64,000 nt of DNA from Acidipropionibacterium thoenii DSM 20276 (GCF_000423445.1 NZ_KE384019.1:1-64000), one strand, 5' to 3'. Numbered from the stretch's first letter, positions 32,490-42,029 are shown. Numbers and translations: made by a program. Notes: a model not told the origin generated them from the letters alone.

Positions 32490-34672
32490 GCACCTTGCCC
32501 CGTTTCGATCAGATCAGTCTCGGCGACGCGAAGGTTCCTGCCGATGTGCAGGAGCGGTTCGCCAAGCTCGCCAAGGCAGCCGGTGAGAAGGAGCCGTGGC
32601 TGACCCCTGAGCAGATCCCGGTGGGCCACCTCTACAGCGAGGACGTCTACAAGGACATGGACTGGCTCGGCACCTATGCCGGCATCCCGCCCTTCGTGCA
32701 CGGCCCCTACGCCACGATGTACGCCTTCCGCCCGTGGACCATCCGCCAGTACGCCGGATTCTCCACCGCCAAGGAGTCCAACGCCTTCTACCGCCGCAAC
32801 CTGGCGGCCGGTCAGAAGGGCCTGTCGGTGGCTTTCGACCTGCCGACCCACCGTGGCTACGACTCCGACAACCCCCGCGTCCCCGGTGACGTCGGCATGG
32901 CCGGTGTGGCCGTCGACTCCATCAAGGACATGGAGGAGCTGTTCGCCGGCATCCCGCTGGACCAGATGAGCGTGTCGATGACGATGAACGGCGCTGTGCT
33001 GCCGATCCTCGCCCTCTATGTGGTGGCCGCCGAGCGCCAGGGCGTCAAGCCCGAGCAGCTCGCCGGGACGATCCAGAACGACATCCTCAAGGAGTTCATG
33101 GTTCGTAACACCTACATCTACCCGCCGCAGCCCTCGATGCGGATCATCGCCGACATCTTCGCCTTCACCAGCGCGAACATGCCGAAGTGGAACTCCATCT
33201 CGATCTCCGGCTACCACATGCAGGAGGCCGGCGCGACCGCCGACATCGAGATGGCCTACACCCTGGCCGATGGCGTCGACTACATCCGCGCCGGTGAGAA
33301 TGTCGGCCTGAAGGTGGATCAGTTCGCACCGCGGCTGTCCTTCTTCTGGGCCATCGGGACGAACTTCTTCATGGAGGTCGCCAAGATGCGCGCGGCCCGC
33401 ATGCTGTGGGCCCGCCTGGTCCACCAGTTCGGTCCGAAGAACCCCAAGTCGATGAGCCTGCGGACCCACTCGCAGACCTCCGGCTGGTCGCTGACCGCCC
33501 AGGACGTCTACAACAACGTCGTCCGCACCTGCGTGGAGGCGATGGCCGCCACCCAGGGCCACACCCAGTCCCTGCACACCAACTCGCTGGATGAGGCCAT
33601 CGCGCTGCCGACCGATTTCTCGGCCCGGATCGCCCGTGGTACCCAGCAGTTCCTCCAGCAGGAGTCGGGTACCACCCGGGTCATCGACCCGTGGAGCGGT
33701 TCGGCCTATGTCGAGAAGCTCACCCTGGAGCTGGCCCGCAAGGGCTGGGGTCACATCCAGGAGGTCGAGGCCGCCGGCGGAATGGCCAAGGCCATCGAGA
33801 AGGGCATCCCGAAGATGAGGATCGAGGAGGCCGCGGCTCGTACCCAGGCCCGTCTCGACTCCGGTCGTCAGCCCCTGATCGGCGTCAACAAGTACCAGCT
33901 CGACGAGGAGGAGCCCCTCGAGGTCCTCAAGGTCGACAACTCCACGGTGCTGGCCGAGCAGAAGGCCAAGCTCGCGGCCCTCCGCGCCGAGCGCGACGAG
34001 GCGGCCACCCAGGCCGCCCTGGAGAAGCTCACCTGGGCCGCTGCCAATCCCGATCCCACCGACGCCGACCGCAACCTGCTGAAGCTGTGCATCGAGGCAG
34101 GCCGGGCCGACGCCACGCTGGGCGAGATGAGCGACGCCCTGGAGAAGGTGTTTGGACGTTACACCGCCCAGATCCGTACCATCTCCGGTGTGTACAGCAA
34201 GGCATCGGGTTCCACCGAGACCTCCAAGAAGGTCCAGTCCATGGTCAAGGAGTTCGAGGAGAAGGAGGGCCGTCGCCCCCGTATCCTGATCGCCAAGATG
34301 GGCCAGGACGGTCACGACCGCGGCCAGAAGGTCGTCGCCACCGCCTATGCCGATCTCGGCATGGACGTCGACGTCGGCCCGCTCTTCCAGACTCCTGCGG
34401 AGACCGCCCGCCAGGCGGTCGAGGGTGACGTCCACGTCGTGGGTGTCTCCTCACTGGCAGCCGGCCACCTCACCCTGGTGCCCGAGCTGCGCAAGGAGTT
34501 GGACAAGCTGGGTCGTTCCGACATCATGATCGTTGTCGGCGGCGTCATCCCGACCCAGGACTTCCAGGAACTGCGGGACGACGGGGCCGTGGCGATCTAC
34601 CCGCCGGGCACCAATATCCCGGAGGCTGCTGTCGACCTGATGAGCAAGCTCCTCGAGCACGTCGAGGACTGA
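32486..34672 (+). CDS. mutB: Methylmalonyl-CoA mutase large (catalytic) subunit
   Basis: The 728-aa AdoCbl-binding subunit has the same length as the crystallised Propionibacterium enzyme. The substrate-binding TIM barrel includes [20 protein letters not shown] and [12 protein letters not shown]. The C-terminal B12 domain has [20 protein letters not shown], with cobalt-ligand His610 in DxHxxG, and [11 protein letters not shown] near 680. GTG at 32486 overlaps mutA (GTGA), giving 1:1 coupling. A strong terminator lies 30 bp after the stop. Transcription probably starts before the riboswitch. Confidence 0.97.
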   Translation: MSTLPRFDQISLGDAKVPADVQERFAKLAKAAGEKEPWLTPEQIPVGHLYSEDVYKDMDWLGTYAGIPPFVHGPYATMYAFRPWTIRQYAGFSTAKESNAFYRRNLAAGQKGLSVAFDLPTHRGYDSDNPRVPGDVGMAGVAVDSIKDMEELFAGIPLDQMSVSMTMNGAVLPILALYVVAAERQGVKPEQLAGTIQNDILKEFMVRNTYIYPPQPSMRIIADIFAFTSANMPKWNSISISGYHMQEAGATADIEMAYTLADGVDYIRAGENVGLKVDQFAPRLSFFWAIGTNFFMEVAKMRAARMLWARLVHQFGPKNPKSMSLRTHSQTSGWSLTAQDVYNNVVRTCVEAMAATQGHTQSLHTNSLDEAIALPTDFSARIARGTQQFLQQESGTTRVIDPWSGSAYVEKLTLELARKGWGHIQEVEAAGGMAKAIEKGIPKMRIEEAAARTQARLDSGRQPLIGVNKYQLDEEEPLEVLKVDNSTVLAEQKAKLAALRAERDEAATQAALEKLTWAAANPDPTDADRNLLKLCIEAGRADATLGEMSDALEKVFGRYTAQIRTISGVYSKASGSTETSKKVQSMVKEFEEKEGRRPRILIAKMGQDGHDRGQKVVATAYADLGMDVDVGPLFQTPAETARQAVEGDVHVVGVSSLAAGHLTLVPELRKELDKLGRSDIMIVVGGVIPTQDFQELRDDGAVAIYPPGTNIPEAAVDLMSKLLEHVED

Positions 34673-34701
34673 GCCAGTTCGGCCTGCACCAGCGCACTCA
34701 T

Positions 34702-34747
34702 CCGACGGCCGGCTCCCGGGAGGACACTCCCGGGAGCCGGCCGTCGG
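34702..34747 (+). terminator. Terminator after mutB
   Basis: CCGACGGCCGGCTCCCGGGAG and its exact reverse complement form a 21-bp stem around a GACA loop, 30 bp after the mutB stop. This is the most stable simple hairpin in the window and separates mutAB from meaB. Confidence 0.85.
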
Positions 34748-34819
34748 CGTCCCGGGTGATCCGGCCGGGCGAGGTGCCGATAACGTAGGGGAGCAAGAAC
34801 CGATGGAGGAACTGATTCG

Positions 34820-35848
34820 ATGAAGATCGACGTCGCGGAACTGGTCGAAGGTGTCCTGTCGGGCAGCCGGGTGGACATCGCCCGGGCGCTCACCTTGGTC
34901 GAGTCCAGCAGGCCCGACCACCGGGAGAAGGCCCATCAGATGCTGCGCCAGTTGGCGCCGCACTCCGGAAATGCGATCCGGGTGGGGATCTCCGGGGTGC
35001 CTGGAGCTGGCAAGTCGACTTTCATCAACAAGATGGGCTGCAAGCTCATCGACGAGTACCACCACCAGATCGCGGTGCTGGCGGTCGACCCGTCCTCCAC
35101 CCGCACCGGGGGTTCGATCCTGGGTGATCGCACCCGGATGGCCGATCTGGCCAACCGCGACGAGGCCTTCGTGCGCCCCTCGCCCTCCGGTGGTCATCTC
35201 GGCGGGGTGGCCCGGGCCACCCGCGAGGCGATGATCGTGATGGAGGCGGCAGGCTACGGGGTCATCATCATCGAGACGGTCGGCGTCGGCCAGTCCGAGG
35301 TCGCGGTGGCCGGGATGGTCGACACCTTCCTGATGCTGGCGGTCACCGGCACCGGCGACCAGCTGCAGGGCATCAAGAAGGGCATCCTGGAGCTGGCGGA
35401 CGTGGTGGCGGTCAACAAGGCCGACGGGGACAATGCCGGCAATGCCCGGGTCTCGGCGCGCGACCTGTCGATCGCGATGAGGCTGGTCTCCTCGCAGGCC
35501 GACAAGCGCAGGGTGCCGGTGCTGACCTGCTCGGCCTACACCGGAGACGGCCTGGACGACGTCTGGAAGGCCGTGCTGGATCACCGCGCATACCTGGAGA
35601 AGGACGGCTTACTGACCCGTCGGCGGATCGACCAGCAGCGCGAGTGGCTGTGGAACATGGTCGAGAATGAGCTGCTGGAGTCCTTGCACACCGACCCGAC
35701 CATCCAGCAGGCGGCTGCCGGCATCGAGGCCGGGCTGGGCACCGAGGCCACCAATGCCCTCGACGGCGCCTCCCAGATTCTTCAGCTCTTCGCCCAGCGT
35801 GTTCCCGAGCTGTCCTGGGCCCATGGCGAGATGACCTCCGGCAGCTGA
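34820..35848 (+). CDS. meaB: MeaB GTPase, chaperone of methylmalonyl-CoA mutase
   Basis: The 342-aa G3E-family GTPase protects and reloads the B12 mutase. Its P-loop GVPGAGKST is at residues 59-67, followed by Switch-type LAVDPSSTRTGGSILGDRTR, IIETVGVGQSEV (G3) and NKAD (G4) in VVAVNKADGDNAGN. The C-terminal region holds the dimerisation helices. GGAGGA precedes the ATG by 9 nt. The gene follows mutB after a terminator and so probably has its own promoter. The conserved mutA-mutB-meaB order confirms function. Confidence 0.95.
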   Translation: MKIDVAELVEGVLSGSRVDIARALTLVESSRPDHREKAHQMLRQLAPHSGNAIRVGISGVPGAGKSTFINKMGCKLIDEYHHQIAVLAVDPSSTRTGGSILGDRTRMADLANRDEAFVRPSPSGGHLGGVARATREAMIVMEAAGYGVIIIETVGVGQSEVAVAGMVDTFLMLAVTGTGDQLQGIKKGILELADVVAVNKADGDNAGNARVSARDLSIAMRLVSSQADKRRVPVLTCSAYTGDGLDDVWKAVLDHRAYLEKDGLLTRRRIDQQREWLWNMVENELLESLHTDPTIQQAAAGIEAGLGTEATNALDGASQILQLFAQRVPELSWAHGEMTSGS

Positions 35849-35870
35849 GCCGATCCGACCGGCTCGGGGG

Positions 35871-36101
35871 TTACCAGGGGACGTCGATCTCGCCGAGTTC
35901 GACGGTCTCGTGCACCTCCTGGCCATCGCTGCGCACTGCCACATCGTCGCCGGGATGCAGTTGCCGTCCGCGACGCATCTCCTGCTCCCCGTTGACGAAG
36001 ACCAGGCCTTCGGCGATGATCTCTCGGGCCTGCCCGCCGGTCTCTGCCAGATTGGCGTACTTGAGGAACTGTCCCAGCCGGATCATGTCGTCGCGCACCA
36101 C
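35871..36101 (-). CDS. S4-domain RNA-binding protein
   Basis: The 76-aa protein is a single S4 domain: MIRLGQFLKYANLAETGGQA, then AREIIAEGLVFVNGEQEMRR and HPGDDVAV. It resembles YaaA/RlbA-type small S4 proteins thought to bind rRNA or stalled ribosomes. The GTG at 36101 is close behind a CAGACT box; a second in-frame GTG (36098) and ATG 36086 are alternatives. It is convergent with meaB and 86 bp downstream of the ABC transporter genes on the same strand. Confidence 0.82.
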   Translation of the reverse strand: MVRDDMIRLGQFLKYANLAETGGQAREIIAEGLVFVNGEQEMRRGRQLHPGDDVAVRSDGQEVHETVELGEIDVPW

Positions 36102-36187
36102 GGTCCCCAGTCTGTCACGCGGACAGGGCCGGCCGGGTGGGGGACCGGGGTCATGTCGCGTCCCCAGCCGGGGTACCCCTCAGCGAT

Positions 36188-37006
36188 TCAGAGCACCGAC
36201 TTGAGGAAATCCTGGAGTCGCGCGGACTGCGGACTGTCGATGACCTGCGTGGGTGCGCCCGCCTCGACCACCACCCCGTCGGCCATGAAGACCACTTGAT
36301 CGGCGACCTCTCGGGCGAAGCCGAGCTCGTGCGTCACGACCATCATCGTCATCCCCGAGCGGGCCAGATCCTTGATGACGCTGAGGACCTCGCCGACCAG
36401 CTCAGGGTCCAGGGCGGAGGTGGGCTCGTCGAAGAGCATCAGCTCGGGGTCCATCGCCATCGCCCGGGCGATGGCCACTCGCTGCTGCTGGCCTCCGGAC
36501 AGCTCGGAGGGATAGTGGCTGGACCGGTCGGCCATCCCGACCCGTTCCAGCAGATCAAGGGCCCGCTTTCGGGCCTGGGCCGCCGGCACCCTGGCGACGT
36601 GGATCGGCGCCTCCATGACGTTCTGCAGGGCGGTCATGTGGGGGAACAGGTTGAACCTCTGGAAGACCATCCCGACCCGGGACCGCTGGGCGGCGATCTG
36701 CTTCTCGGTGAGCCGGGCCAACCGGCCGTCCGGCAGCGGCTCGTTGGCGAATCCCACCCGGTCCCCGCCGACCCATATCTCGCCGGCCTCGAAGGTCTCC
36801 AACTGATTGATGCAACGCAGCAGGGTGGACTTGCCGGACCCCGAGGGTCCCAGCAGCACGCAGACCTCGCCGGCGCTGACGTCCAGATCGATCCCCTTGA
36901 GGATGTGCAGCGCGCCGAACTCCTTGTGGAGACCGGAGATCTGCACCATCGGGGAGCCCGGCGCGGGGCGGGAGCCCTCGTCCGAAGTGGTGGTGACGGT
37001 ACTCAC
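36188..37006 (-). CDS. Polar amino-acid ABC transporter ATPase
   Basis: The 272-aa ATPase energises amino-acid uptake. Walker A is LLGPSGSGKSTLLRCINQLE, the Q-loop GMVFQRFNLFPHM, the signature ELSGGQQQRVAIARAMAMDP, Walker B LMLFDEPTSALDPELVG and the H-switch VVTHELGF. This is the GlnQ/HisP (PAAT) class. The N-terminal 20 residues are a hydrophilic extension. Its GTG start overlaps the permease stop (GTGA), so it is last in the operon of two binding proteins, permease and ATPase. Confidence 0.93.
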   Translation of the reverse strand: MSTVTTTSDEGSRPAPGSPMVQISGLHKEFGALHILKGIDLDVSAGEVCVLLGPSGSGKSTLLRCINQLETFEAGEIWVGGDRVGFANEPLPDGRLARLTEKQIAAQRSRVGMVFQRFNLFPHMTALQNVMEAPIHVARVPAAQARKRALDLLERVGMADRSSHYPSELSGGQQQRVAIARAMAMDPELMLFDEPTSALDPELVGEVLSVIKDLARSGMTMMVVTHELGFAREVADQVVFMADGVVVEAGAPTQVIDSPQSARLQDFLKSVL

Positions 37007-37944
37007 TGCTCGACCTCCATTGACGGATCGGTGGTGGTGGTCCCGGCGGCATTGATGGCCGCCTGCCGCTTGGACCGGTTGGATCCGCCGGTGCTGAACC
37101 CGCGGCCGTAGTAGGCCTCCACGTAGTGCTGGCCCACCATCAGGACACTGGTCATCACCAGATACCAGAAGGCGGCCACGATGAGCAGCGGGATCGGGGC
37201 GTAGATGCGATTGGCGATGTTGTTGGTGGCGAACTGCAGATCCAGGGTGAAGGGCACCGCCAGCACCAGGGAGGTGGTCTTCAGCATCCCGATGGTCTCA
37301 TTGCCCAGCGGCGGGATGATGACCCTCATCGCCTGGGGGATGACGATCCGGCGCAGGATGAGCGAGGGCTTCATGCCCAGTGCCTTGGCCGCCTCCGCCT
37401 GGCCGCTGTCGACGGATTCCAGCCCGGAGCGGATGATCTCGGCCAGGTAGGCGCCCTCGTTGAGTCCCAGGCCGATGACGGCGGCCGCGAATGCTCCGAT
37501 GATGGCGGAGGTGTTGAAGGAGACGAACTGGGGGCCGAACGGGATGCCGAGCCCGATCACCGGGTAGAGCACCGCGACCAGCCCCCAGAAGATCAGCTGG
37601 GTGTAGACCGGGATGCCGCGGAAGACGAAGATGTAGGCCCACGACACCCCTCTCAGCACCGGGTTGGAGGCGGTTCTCATGATCGCCATCACCAGGGCGA
37701 GGATGGTGCCCAGGACCATCGAGCAGACGGTGAGCAGCAGGGTGTAGCCGATGCCCTCGATCACCTTGACATCGCGCAGGTACATCCAGACGATGCCCCA
37801 CTTGAAGTTGGCATTGGTGACCAGTCCGTGGATCAGCATCGCGGCCAGGATCGCGACGATGATCGCCGCGATGAGTGTGCCGGGATGGAAGACCTCCTTG
37901 GCTCTGATCCGGTTCGGGATCTGCGCGTGTTGCTCGTGTGCCAT
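37003..37944 (-). CDS. Polar amino-acid ABC transporter permease
   Basis: The 313-aa permease is of the HisM/GlnP type, with about five TM segments. The EAA loop QAEAAKALGMKPSLILRRIV followed by IPQAMRVIIPPLGNETIGML (~210-245) docks the ATPase. An N-terminal TM at ~25-45 and a long hydrophilic C-terminal tail (GGSNRSKRQAAINAAGTTTT) extend the usual ~220-residue core. I chose ATG 37944 because GTGGAG lies 8 nt upstream; GTG 37953 is also in frame. With no second permease, it should homodimerise. Confidence 0.9.
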   Translation of the reverse strand: MAHEQHAQIPNRIRAKEVFHPGTLIAAIIVAILAAMLIHGLVTNANFKWGIVWMYLRDVKVIEGIGYTLLLTVCSMVLGTILALVMAIMRTASNPVLRGVSWAYIFVFRGIPVYTQLIFWGLVAVLYPVIGLGIPFGPQFVSFNTSAIIGAFAAAVIGLGLNEGAYLAEIIRSGLESVDSGQAEAAKALGMKPSLILRRIVIPQAMRVIIPPLGNETIGMLKTTSLVLAVPFTLDLQFATNNIANRIYAPIPLLIVAAFWYLVMTSVLMVGQHYVEAYYGRGFSTGGSNRSKRQAAINAAGTTTTDPSMEVEQ

Positions 37945-37963
37945 GTCGGTCACTCCACTCTCG

Positions 37964-38905
37964 TCACTTCACCGGCGGATTGATCTGCGATGTCTTGATC
38001 ATGCCGTCCTCGTTGCCCCAGGTGGCCAGGATCTTCTTCATGGTGCCGTCGTCGATGAGTTTCTGGGTGGCCGCCTGGACGGCCTTGGACAGGCCGTCGT
38101 CCTTCTTGGCGGTGACGACTCCGAAGGGCTCGGCGTCGGTGATACCACCGAGCTGCTCCATGGCGCCGTTGGTCTGTTCAATGGAGTAGGCGATGATCAT
38201 CGAGTCGGCATAGGAGACGTCGGCCTTGCCGCCGATGACATTGGTGGTGGCGTCGGTCTGGGTCTTGTAGGACAGGATCTTGACCGCCGACTTCCCGTCG
38301 GCCCTGCAGGTCTTGTCCTGTGCCTGGGCATCGGCCTCCTCGGAGGTCCCGGTCTCCACCGCCACGGTGACCCCGCACAGCGAGTCGGCGGCGATCTTCT
38401 TCGGGTTGCCCTTGAGCACCGCCTTGGCCATGCCGGCGGTGAAGTAGGAGATCATGTTGACCTGCTTCTCGCGCTCGGCGGTGATCGTGAAGGAGGAGAC
38501 CGACATGTCGTACTTGGAGCCGACCGAGGGGATCAGGGTGTCGAAGGTGGCATTGGCGAAGCTCACCTTGACTCCCATCAGCTTGCCCATCGCCTCGGCG
38601 TAGTCGACGTCGTAGCCGATGATGGTGGAGCCGTCGGCCGCGACGAACTCCGCGGGTGCGTAGCTGGCATCGGCGCCGATGGTGAGGGTGCCCTTGTCGG
38701 CGATGGACTTGGGGACCAGCTTGGCGATCGCGTCGTCCTTGTCGATGGAGTCGATGAGCGTCTGGTTGGACGCCGTGGAGGCCGAGGCGGAGGCGCTCTG
38801 GCCACCGGAGGAGGCCGTCTGGGAGGCGTCGGTACAACCTGCCAGCGCCATCGCGGCGGCAATGCAGAGCGCCGCGATGGCGCGAGGAGTGGTGGTTCTG
38901 ATCAT
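37964..38905 (-). CDS. Amino-acid binding lipoprotein 1
   Basis: The 313-aa lipoprotein has a signal sequence ending ALAGC (Cys24 lipidated), a Ser/Ala-rich tether, then a PAAT solute-binding domain (LTIGADASYAPAEFVAADGS, GYDVDYAEAMGKLMGV, SSFTITAEREKQVNMISYF). It delivers a polar amino acid to the permease. It is closely similar along its length to the next protein upstream, so the two arose by tandem duplication. The gap to the permease is about 20 bp, with GTGGAG in it. Confidence 0.92.
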   Translation of the reverse strand: MIRTTTPRAIAALCIAAAMALAGCTDASQTASSGGQSASASASTASNQTLIDSIDKDDAIAKLVPKSIADKGTLTIGADASYAPAEFVAADGSTIIGYDVDYAEAMGKLMGVKVSFANATFDTLIPSVGSKYDMSVSSFTITAEREKQVNMISYFTAGMAKAVLKGNPKKIAADSLCGVTVAVETGTSEEADAQAQDKTCRADGKSAVKILSYKTQTDATTNVIGGKADVSYADSMIIAYSIEQTNGAMEQLGGITDAEPFGVVTAKKDDGLSKAVQAATQKLIDDGTMKKILATWGNEDGMIKTSQINPPVK

Positions 38906-38947
38906 GAGGTGTGTCCCTGATCTATCTGCAGATGTGTGGAGTGGGAG

Positions 38948-39901
38948 TTACTTGAGCGCCGGGTTGATCTCGGACTTGGTGATCATGCCGCCGTCGTTGC
39001 CCCAGGTGGCCAGGATCTTCTTCATCGTGCCGTCGTCGATGAGCTTCTGGGTGGCGGCCTGGATAGCCTTGGCCAGGGCGTCGTCGTTCTTGGCGACGAC
39101 CACGCCGAAGGGGGCCGCCTGGGTGATCCCGCCGAGCTGCTCGAGGGTGCCGTTGGTCCTGGCGACCGAGTAGGCGATGATCATCGAGTCGCCGTATGAG
39201 ATGTCGGCCTTTCCTCCGACGACATTGGTGGTGGCCTCAGGGAGAGTCTTGTAGGACAGGATGGTGGCCGGCTTCTTTCCTGCCGCCACGCACTCCTTCG
39301 ACTGCTTCTGGGCGTCATCGTCCTCGGAGGTGCCGGTCGAGACCGCCACGGTGACCCCGCACAGCGAGTCGGCCGGGACGTTCTTCGGGTTGCCCTTGAG
39401 CACTGCCTTGGCCATGCCGGCGGTGAAGTAGGAGATCATGTTGACCTGCTTCTCACGCTCGGCGGTGATCGTGAAGGAGGACAGTGCGATGTCGAATTTC
39501 GAGCCGACCGAGGGGAGCAGGGTGTCGAAGGTGGCATTGGAGGCCTTGACGTCGACCCCCATCAGCTTGCCCATCGCCTTGGCGTAGTCGATGTCGTAGC
39601 CGATGATCGTGGTGCCATCGGTGTCGGCGAACTCGGCCGGGGCGTAGTCGGCGCTGGAGCCGACGGTGATGACCCCCTTGTCGGCGATCTTGGACGGCAG
39701 CAGCTTGGCGATCTCGGGATCCTTCTGGATCGATGCAAGGAGGGCATCATTACCGTGACCCGCGTCGGCAGTGGCCGAGGAGGACGAGCCGGCTCCTGCT
39801 CCGTCGGAGCCGGTCTCCTGCTGGGATGCGTTGGTGCATCCGGCCAGGGCCAGGGCGAGCGTCACCAGGCCGACTGGGACGATACGGGTGAGCTTGTTCA
39901 T
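38948..39901 (-). CDS. Amino-acid binding lipoprotein 2
   Basis: The 317-aa lipoprotein is the first gene of the operon. Its signal peptide MNKLTRIVPVGLVTLALALA ends with a lipobox Cys22. The binding domain (ITVGSSADYAPAEFADTDGT, GYDIDYAKAMGKLMGV, ALSSFTITAEREKQVNMISY) is near-collinear with lipoprotein 1, with differences around the pocket and surface. Two receptors feeding one permease can broaden specificity. AAGGAAG lies 6 nt before ATG 39901. A good promoter with a palindromic spacer lies 45-73 bp upstream. Confidence 0.92.
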   Translation of the reverse strand: MNKLTRIVPVGLVTLALALAGCTNASQQETGSDGAGAGSSSSATADAGHGNDALLASIQKDPEIAKLLPSKIADKGVITVGSSADYAPAEFADTDGTTIIGYDIDYAKAMGKLMGVDVKASNATFDTLLPSVGSKFDIALSSFTITAEREKQVNMISYFTAGMAKAVLKGNPKNVPADSLCGVTVAVSTGTSEDDDAQKQSKECVAAGKKPATILSYKTLPEATTNVVGGKADISYGDSMIIAYSVARTNGTLEQLGGITQAAPFGVVVAKNDDALAKAIQAATQKLIDDGTMKKILATWGNDGGMITKSEINPALK

Positions 39902-39945
39902 GAATCTTCCTTGCGACGGGGCGCCGGTCAGCACCAATATTCACA

Positions 39946-39974
39946 TATTTATGCATTCGCATGCATATGTGCAA
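39946..39974 (-). promoter_or_regulatory. Promoter of the amino-acid transporter operon with palindromic spacer
   Basis: On the minus strand TTGCAC (39974-39969) and TAAATA (39951-39946) are separated by exactly 17 bp. The spacer includes most of ATGCAT-TCGC-ATGCAT (39951-39966), a perfect inverted repeat likely to be an operator. The region is notably AT-rich. Confidence 0.65.
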
Positions 39975-40032
39975 CTCGAGAGCGCTGATCGGGCGCGATG
40001 TCACGAAATTGCAACACAATGCAGGTTCAGAC

Positions 40033-41619
40033 TCAGCTCCAACCGAACAGGGGTGGGAACACCAGGGCCACGACCAGAGCCCAGCCCCCGAAGACCGGAA
40101 GCGCTGCGCACTGCCAGCGCACCAGGCGGGTGCTGGTCGCGACCGGTGAGGCCCGCCGTGCCAGGCAGATCCGCAGATACCACCAGGCCGATCCCGCCAG
40201 ATGTCCCAGCAGCAGGACATTCGCGCCCAGCCCGGCGATCTTGTTCGCCGATGGCCCCCACTGCGCCAGTCGCCCGGCCATCGCCCAGAGCATCACGAGG
40301 TCCACCACCAGGGCCACCACGATCAGCACCAGCTGCATCCAGTCCAGCGCGCCGCCTGGTCTCTCCGGGCTGCGGGCCGAGACCGTGAACAGTGCGATCG
40401 CGGCCACCGCGATGAGGACGGCGTCGAAGATGATGAGAACGTTCCGGTCGCTGTCGACCGGGTTGCCGGTGACCGCCAGGGCGATCAGGAAGGCCACCAG
40501 GGCGACGGTCATCAGTGGGGTGAATACCGCGGTGAGCACCGGGGCCATGTTCTCGATCACCGACTTCTTGCGCTCGACCAGCCACCCGCAGACGATGACC
40601 GCACCGACTGCGCAGACCGGCAGCACCCACCCCAGGATGCGGCCGAAGGCCGGTCCGGAGATGTCGATGGCCTTGAAGATCGCGGTCGAGATGACCGTCA
40701 GAACTGCGCCTCCCAGTGCCACCAGGATGTAGTAGAGGACCGCTTCGCCGAGGAACCGGACCCAGTCCATCCAGGCCTCGAGACTGCGCCAGCGATCGCC
40801 CAGATAAGCGATGCCGACTGCGACGGCCAGTGCGATGGGCAGGTGGATGGCGGTCAGCGCAAAGGTCTGCGAGCTGGGATCAGCCGGGTACAGGTTGACC
40901 AGGACTGCCGGCACCGCGAAGCCGACGGCCAGGGTGATGACGCCGGAGAGCCCGCCGATGCGGTCGATCCGGTCAGCCCCATCTGAGCGGTTGCGCCAGT
41001 GGCAGATGAGGAAGTAGCAGCCCAGTGCCGCCAGGACGATGAGGGCCACATTGCGCGGGTAGAAGCCCTCGACGTCGAGTCCGCGGATCAGGCCGTAGGG
41101 CAACCGGACTGCCAGGCCTGCACAGCATCCGAGGACCAGGGCCAGGATCAGGTCCCGATGAACCTCCCCGTCGCCGGGCGCCCCAGCGTGGTCGAGGGCA
41201 CCTGGGTGGTCGAGGGGACCTGGGTGGTCGAGGGGACCGGTCCGGACGTGGCGGCCGGGGCGGACAGCAGCTCTGCCGACCGGTGAGCCGGAGTCCGGCT
41301 GGGAGCCGAGGAGGAGCTGTCTCCACAGCCGGTCGGGGTGGGCCCGGGCGAACTCATCGCTGACGTCGTCACGGCTACCGATGCGGCGCACCGCGATGAG
41401 AAAGGCCTCATCGCGGGACAGACCGGCTGCCATCAGATCGAGCGTCTCGGTGTGCAGGTGGTCGGTCAGTTCGTCGAGGTCATCTGCGCTGATCCCGGGC
41501 CTGGACGCCATCAGCTCGCGCCACTGGGCCAGGCTGCCGTCGAGATCCGCGGTGGCGGGGCCGGCAGGGCCGTTGAGGGCGTCGGTGCCGCTGGAATGGA
41601 GTGATGAGGAGTCCGTCAC
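40033..41619 (-). CDS. Permease-prefix (HAAS-type) multi-TM membrane protein
   Basis: The 528-aa protein begins with a cytoplasmic helical module (WRELMASRPGISADDLDELT, HLHTETLDLMAAGLSRDEAF), the 'permease prefix domain 1' found with PadR regulators. A linker follows, then about ten TM segments from residue ~160 to the end. A repeated GPLDHPGPLDHPGALDH tract at ~133-150 is encoded by 18-bp tandem repeats. The GTG at 41619 has GAGG upstream overlapping the padR stop, so it is co-expressed with padR. Function is unknown; PadR-HAAS pairs usually sense envelope stress or drugs. Confidence 0.75.
   Translation of the reverse strand: MTDSSSLHSSGTDALNGPAGPATADLDGSLAQWRELMASRPGISADDLDELTDHLHTETLDLMAAGLSRDEAFLIAVRRIGSRDDVSDEFARAHPDRLWRQLLLGSQPDSGSPVGRAAVRPGRHVRTGPLDHPGPLDHPGALDHAGAPGDGEVHRDLILALVLGCCAGLAVRLPYGLIRGLDVEGFYPRNVALIVLAALGCYFLICHWRNRSDGADRIDRIGGLSGVITLAVGFAVPAVLVNLYPADPSSQTFALTAIHLPIALAVAVGIAYLGDRWRSLEAWMDWVRFLGEAVLYYILVALGGAVLTVISTAIFKAIDISGPAFGRILGWVLPVCAVGAVIVCGWLVERKKSVIENMAPVLTAVFTPLMTVALVAFLIALAVTGNPVDSDRNVLIIFDAVLIAVAAIALFTVSARSPERPGGALDWMQLVLIVVALVVDLVMLWAMAGRLAQWGPSANKIAGLGANVLLLGHLAGSAWWYLRICLARRASPVATSTRLVRWQCAALPVFGGWALVVALVFPPLFGWS
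41188..41240 (-). repeat. 18-bp tandem repeat, about 2.9 units, within a coding region
   Basis: Units at 41188, 41206 and 41224 share GTGGTCGAGGGgACCTGG with one or two changes. They encode the reiterated hexapeptide (G/A)PLDHP-like linker of the membrane protein, so unit number can vary without a frameshift. Confidence 0.75.
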
Positions 41620-41626
41620 GGCAGCC

Positions 41627-42010
41627 TCAGATCCCGCCGGCGGTGAGCGCCGAGCCCTCGGGCCATCGAGCCGGGAGCGCGGGGGAGGCGGGCAGCAGGG
41701 CATCGAGGGTCTGGACCACGAGGCGCCACTGAGTGACATGGGTCTCCAGCTCGCCGCGCCCGGCGGCGGTGATGGCGTAGTACTTGCGTCGTCTCCCCCC
41801 CGGCGAGGCTCCCCAACGGGAGGCGACCAGCCCCTGCTGCTCGAGCCGGTGGAGCAGGGGGTAGAGCATCCCCTCCTTCCACTCCAGCTGCGCTCCCGAG
41901 GCCTCGGTGACCCGGCGCATCAGGGAGTAGCCGTAGTCCTCGCCGCCGCTCAGCACTCCCAGCACGATGGGGGTGGCCGAAGCTGCCATCAGTTCCTTGG
42001 GTACTTTCAC
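41627..42010 (-). CDS. PadR-family transcriptional regulator
   Basis: The 127-aa winged-helix repressor has the PadR pattern: ATPIVLGVLSGGEDYGYSLM, EWKEGMLYPLLHRLEQQGLV (recognition helix) and ASPGGRRRKYYAITAAGRGE (wing). The C-terminal helix mediates dimerisation. Small-molecule ligands or a partner membrane protein typically relieve repression. The GTG 42010 has GAGG 6 nt upstream. It is first in a two-gene operon with the HAAS-type membrane protein and has a dyad 20 bp upstream. Confidence 0.9.
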   Translation of the reverse strand: MKVPKELMAASATPIVLGVLSGGEDYGYSLMRRVTEASGAQLEWKEGMLYPLLHRLEQQGLVASRWGASPGGRRRKYYAITAAGRGELETHVTQWRLVVQTLDALLPASPALPARWPEGSALTAGGI

Positions 42011-42029
42011 CTGTTGCCTCGCAGTCCTA

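Noticed and set aside
32351-34435. 694-codon open frame opposite mutB
   Set aside because: mutB is unequivocal; the antisense frame is a by-product of its GC3.
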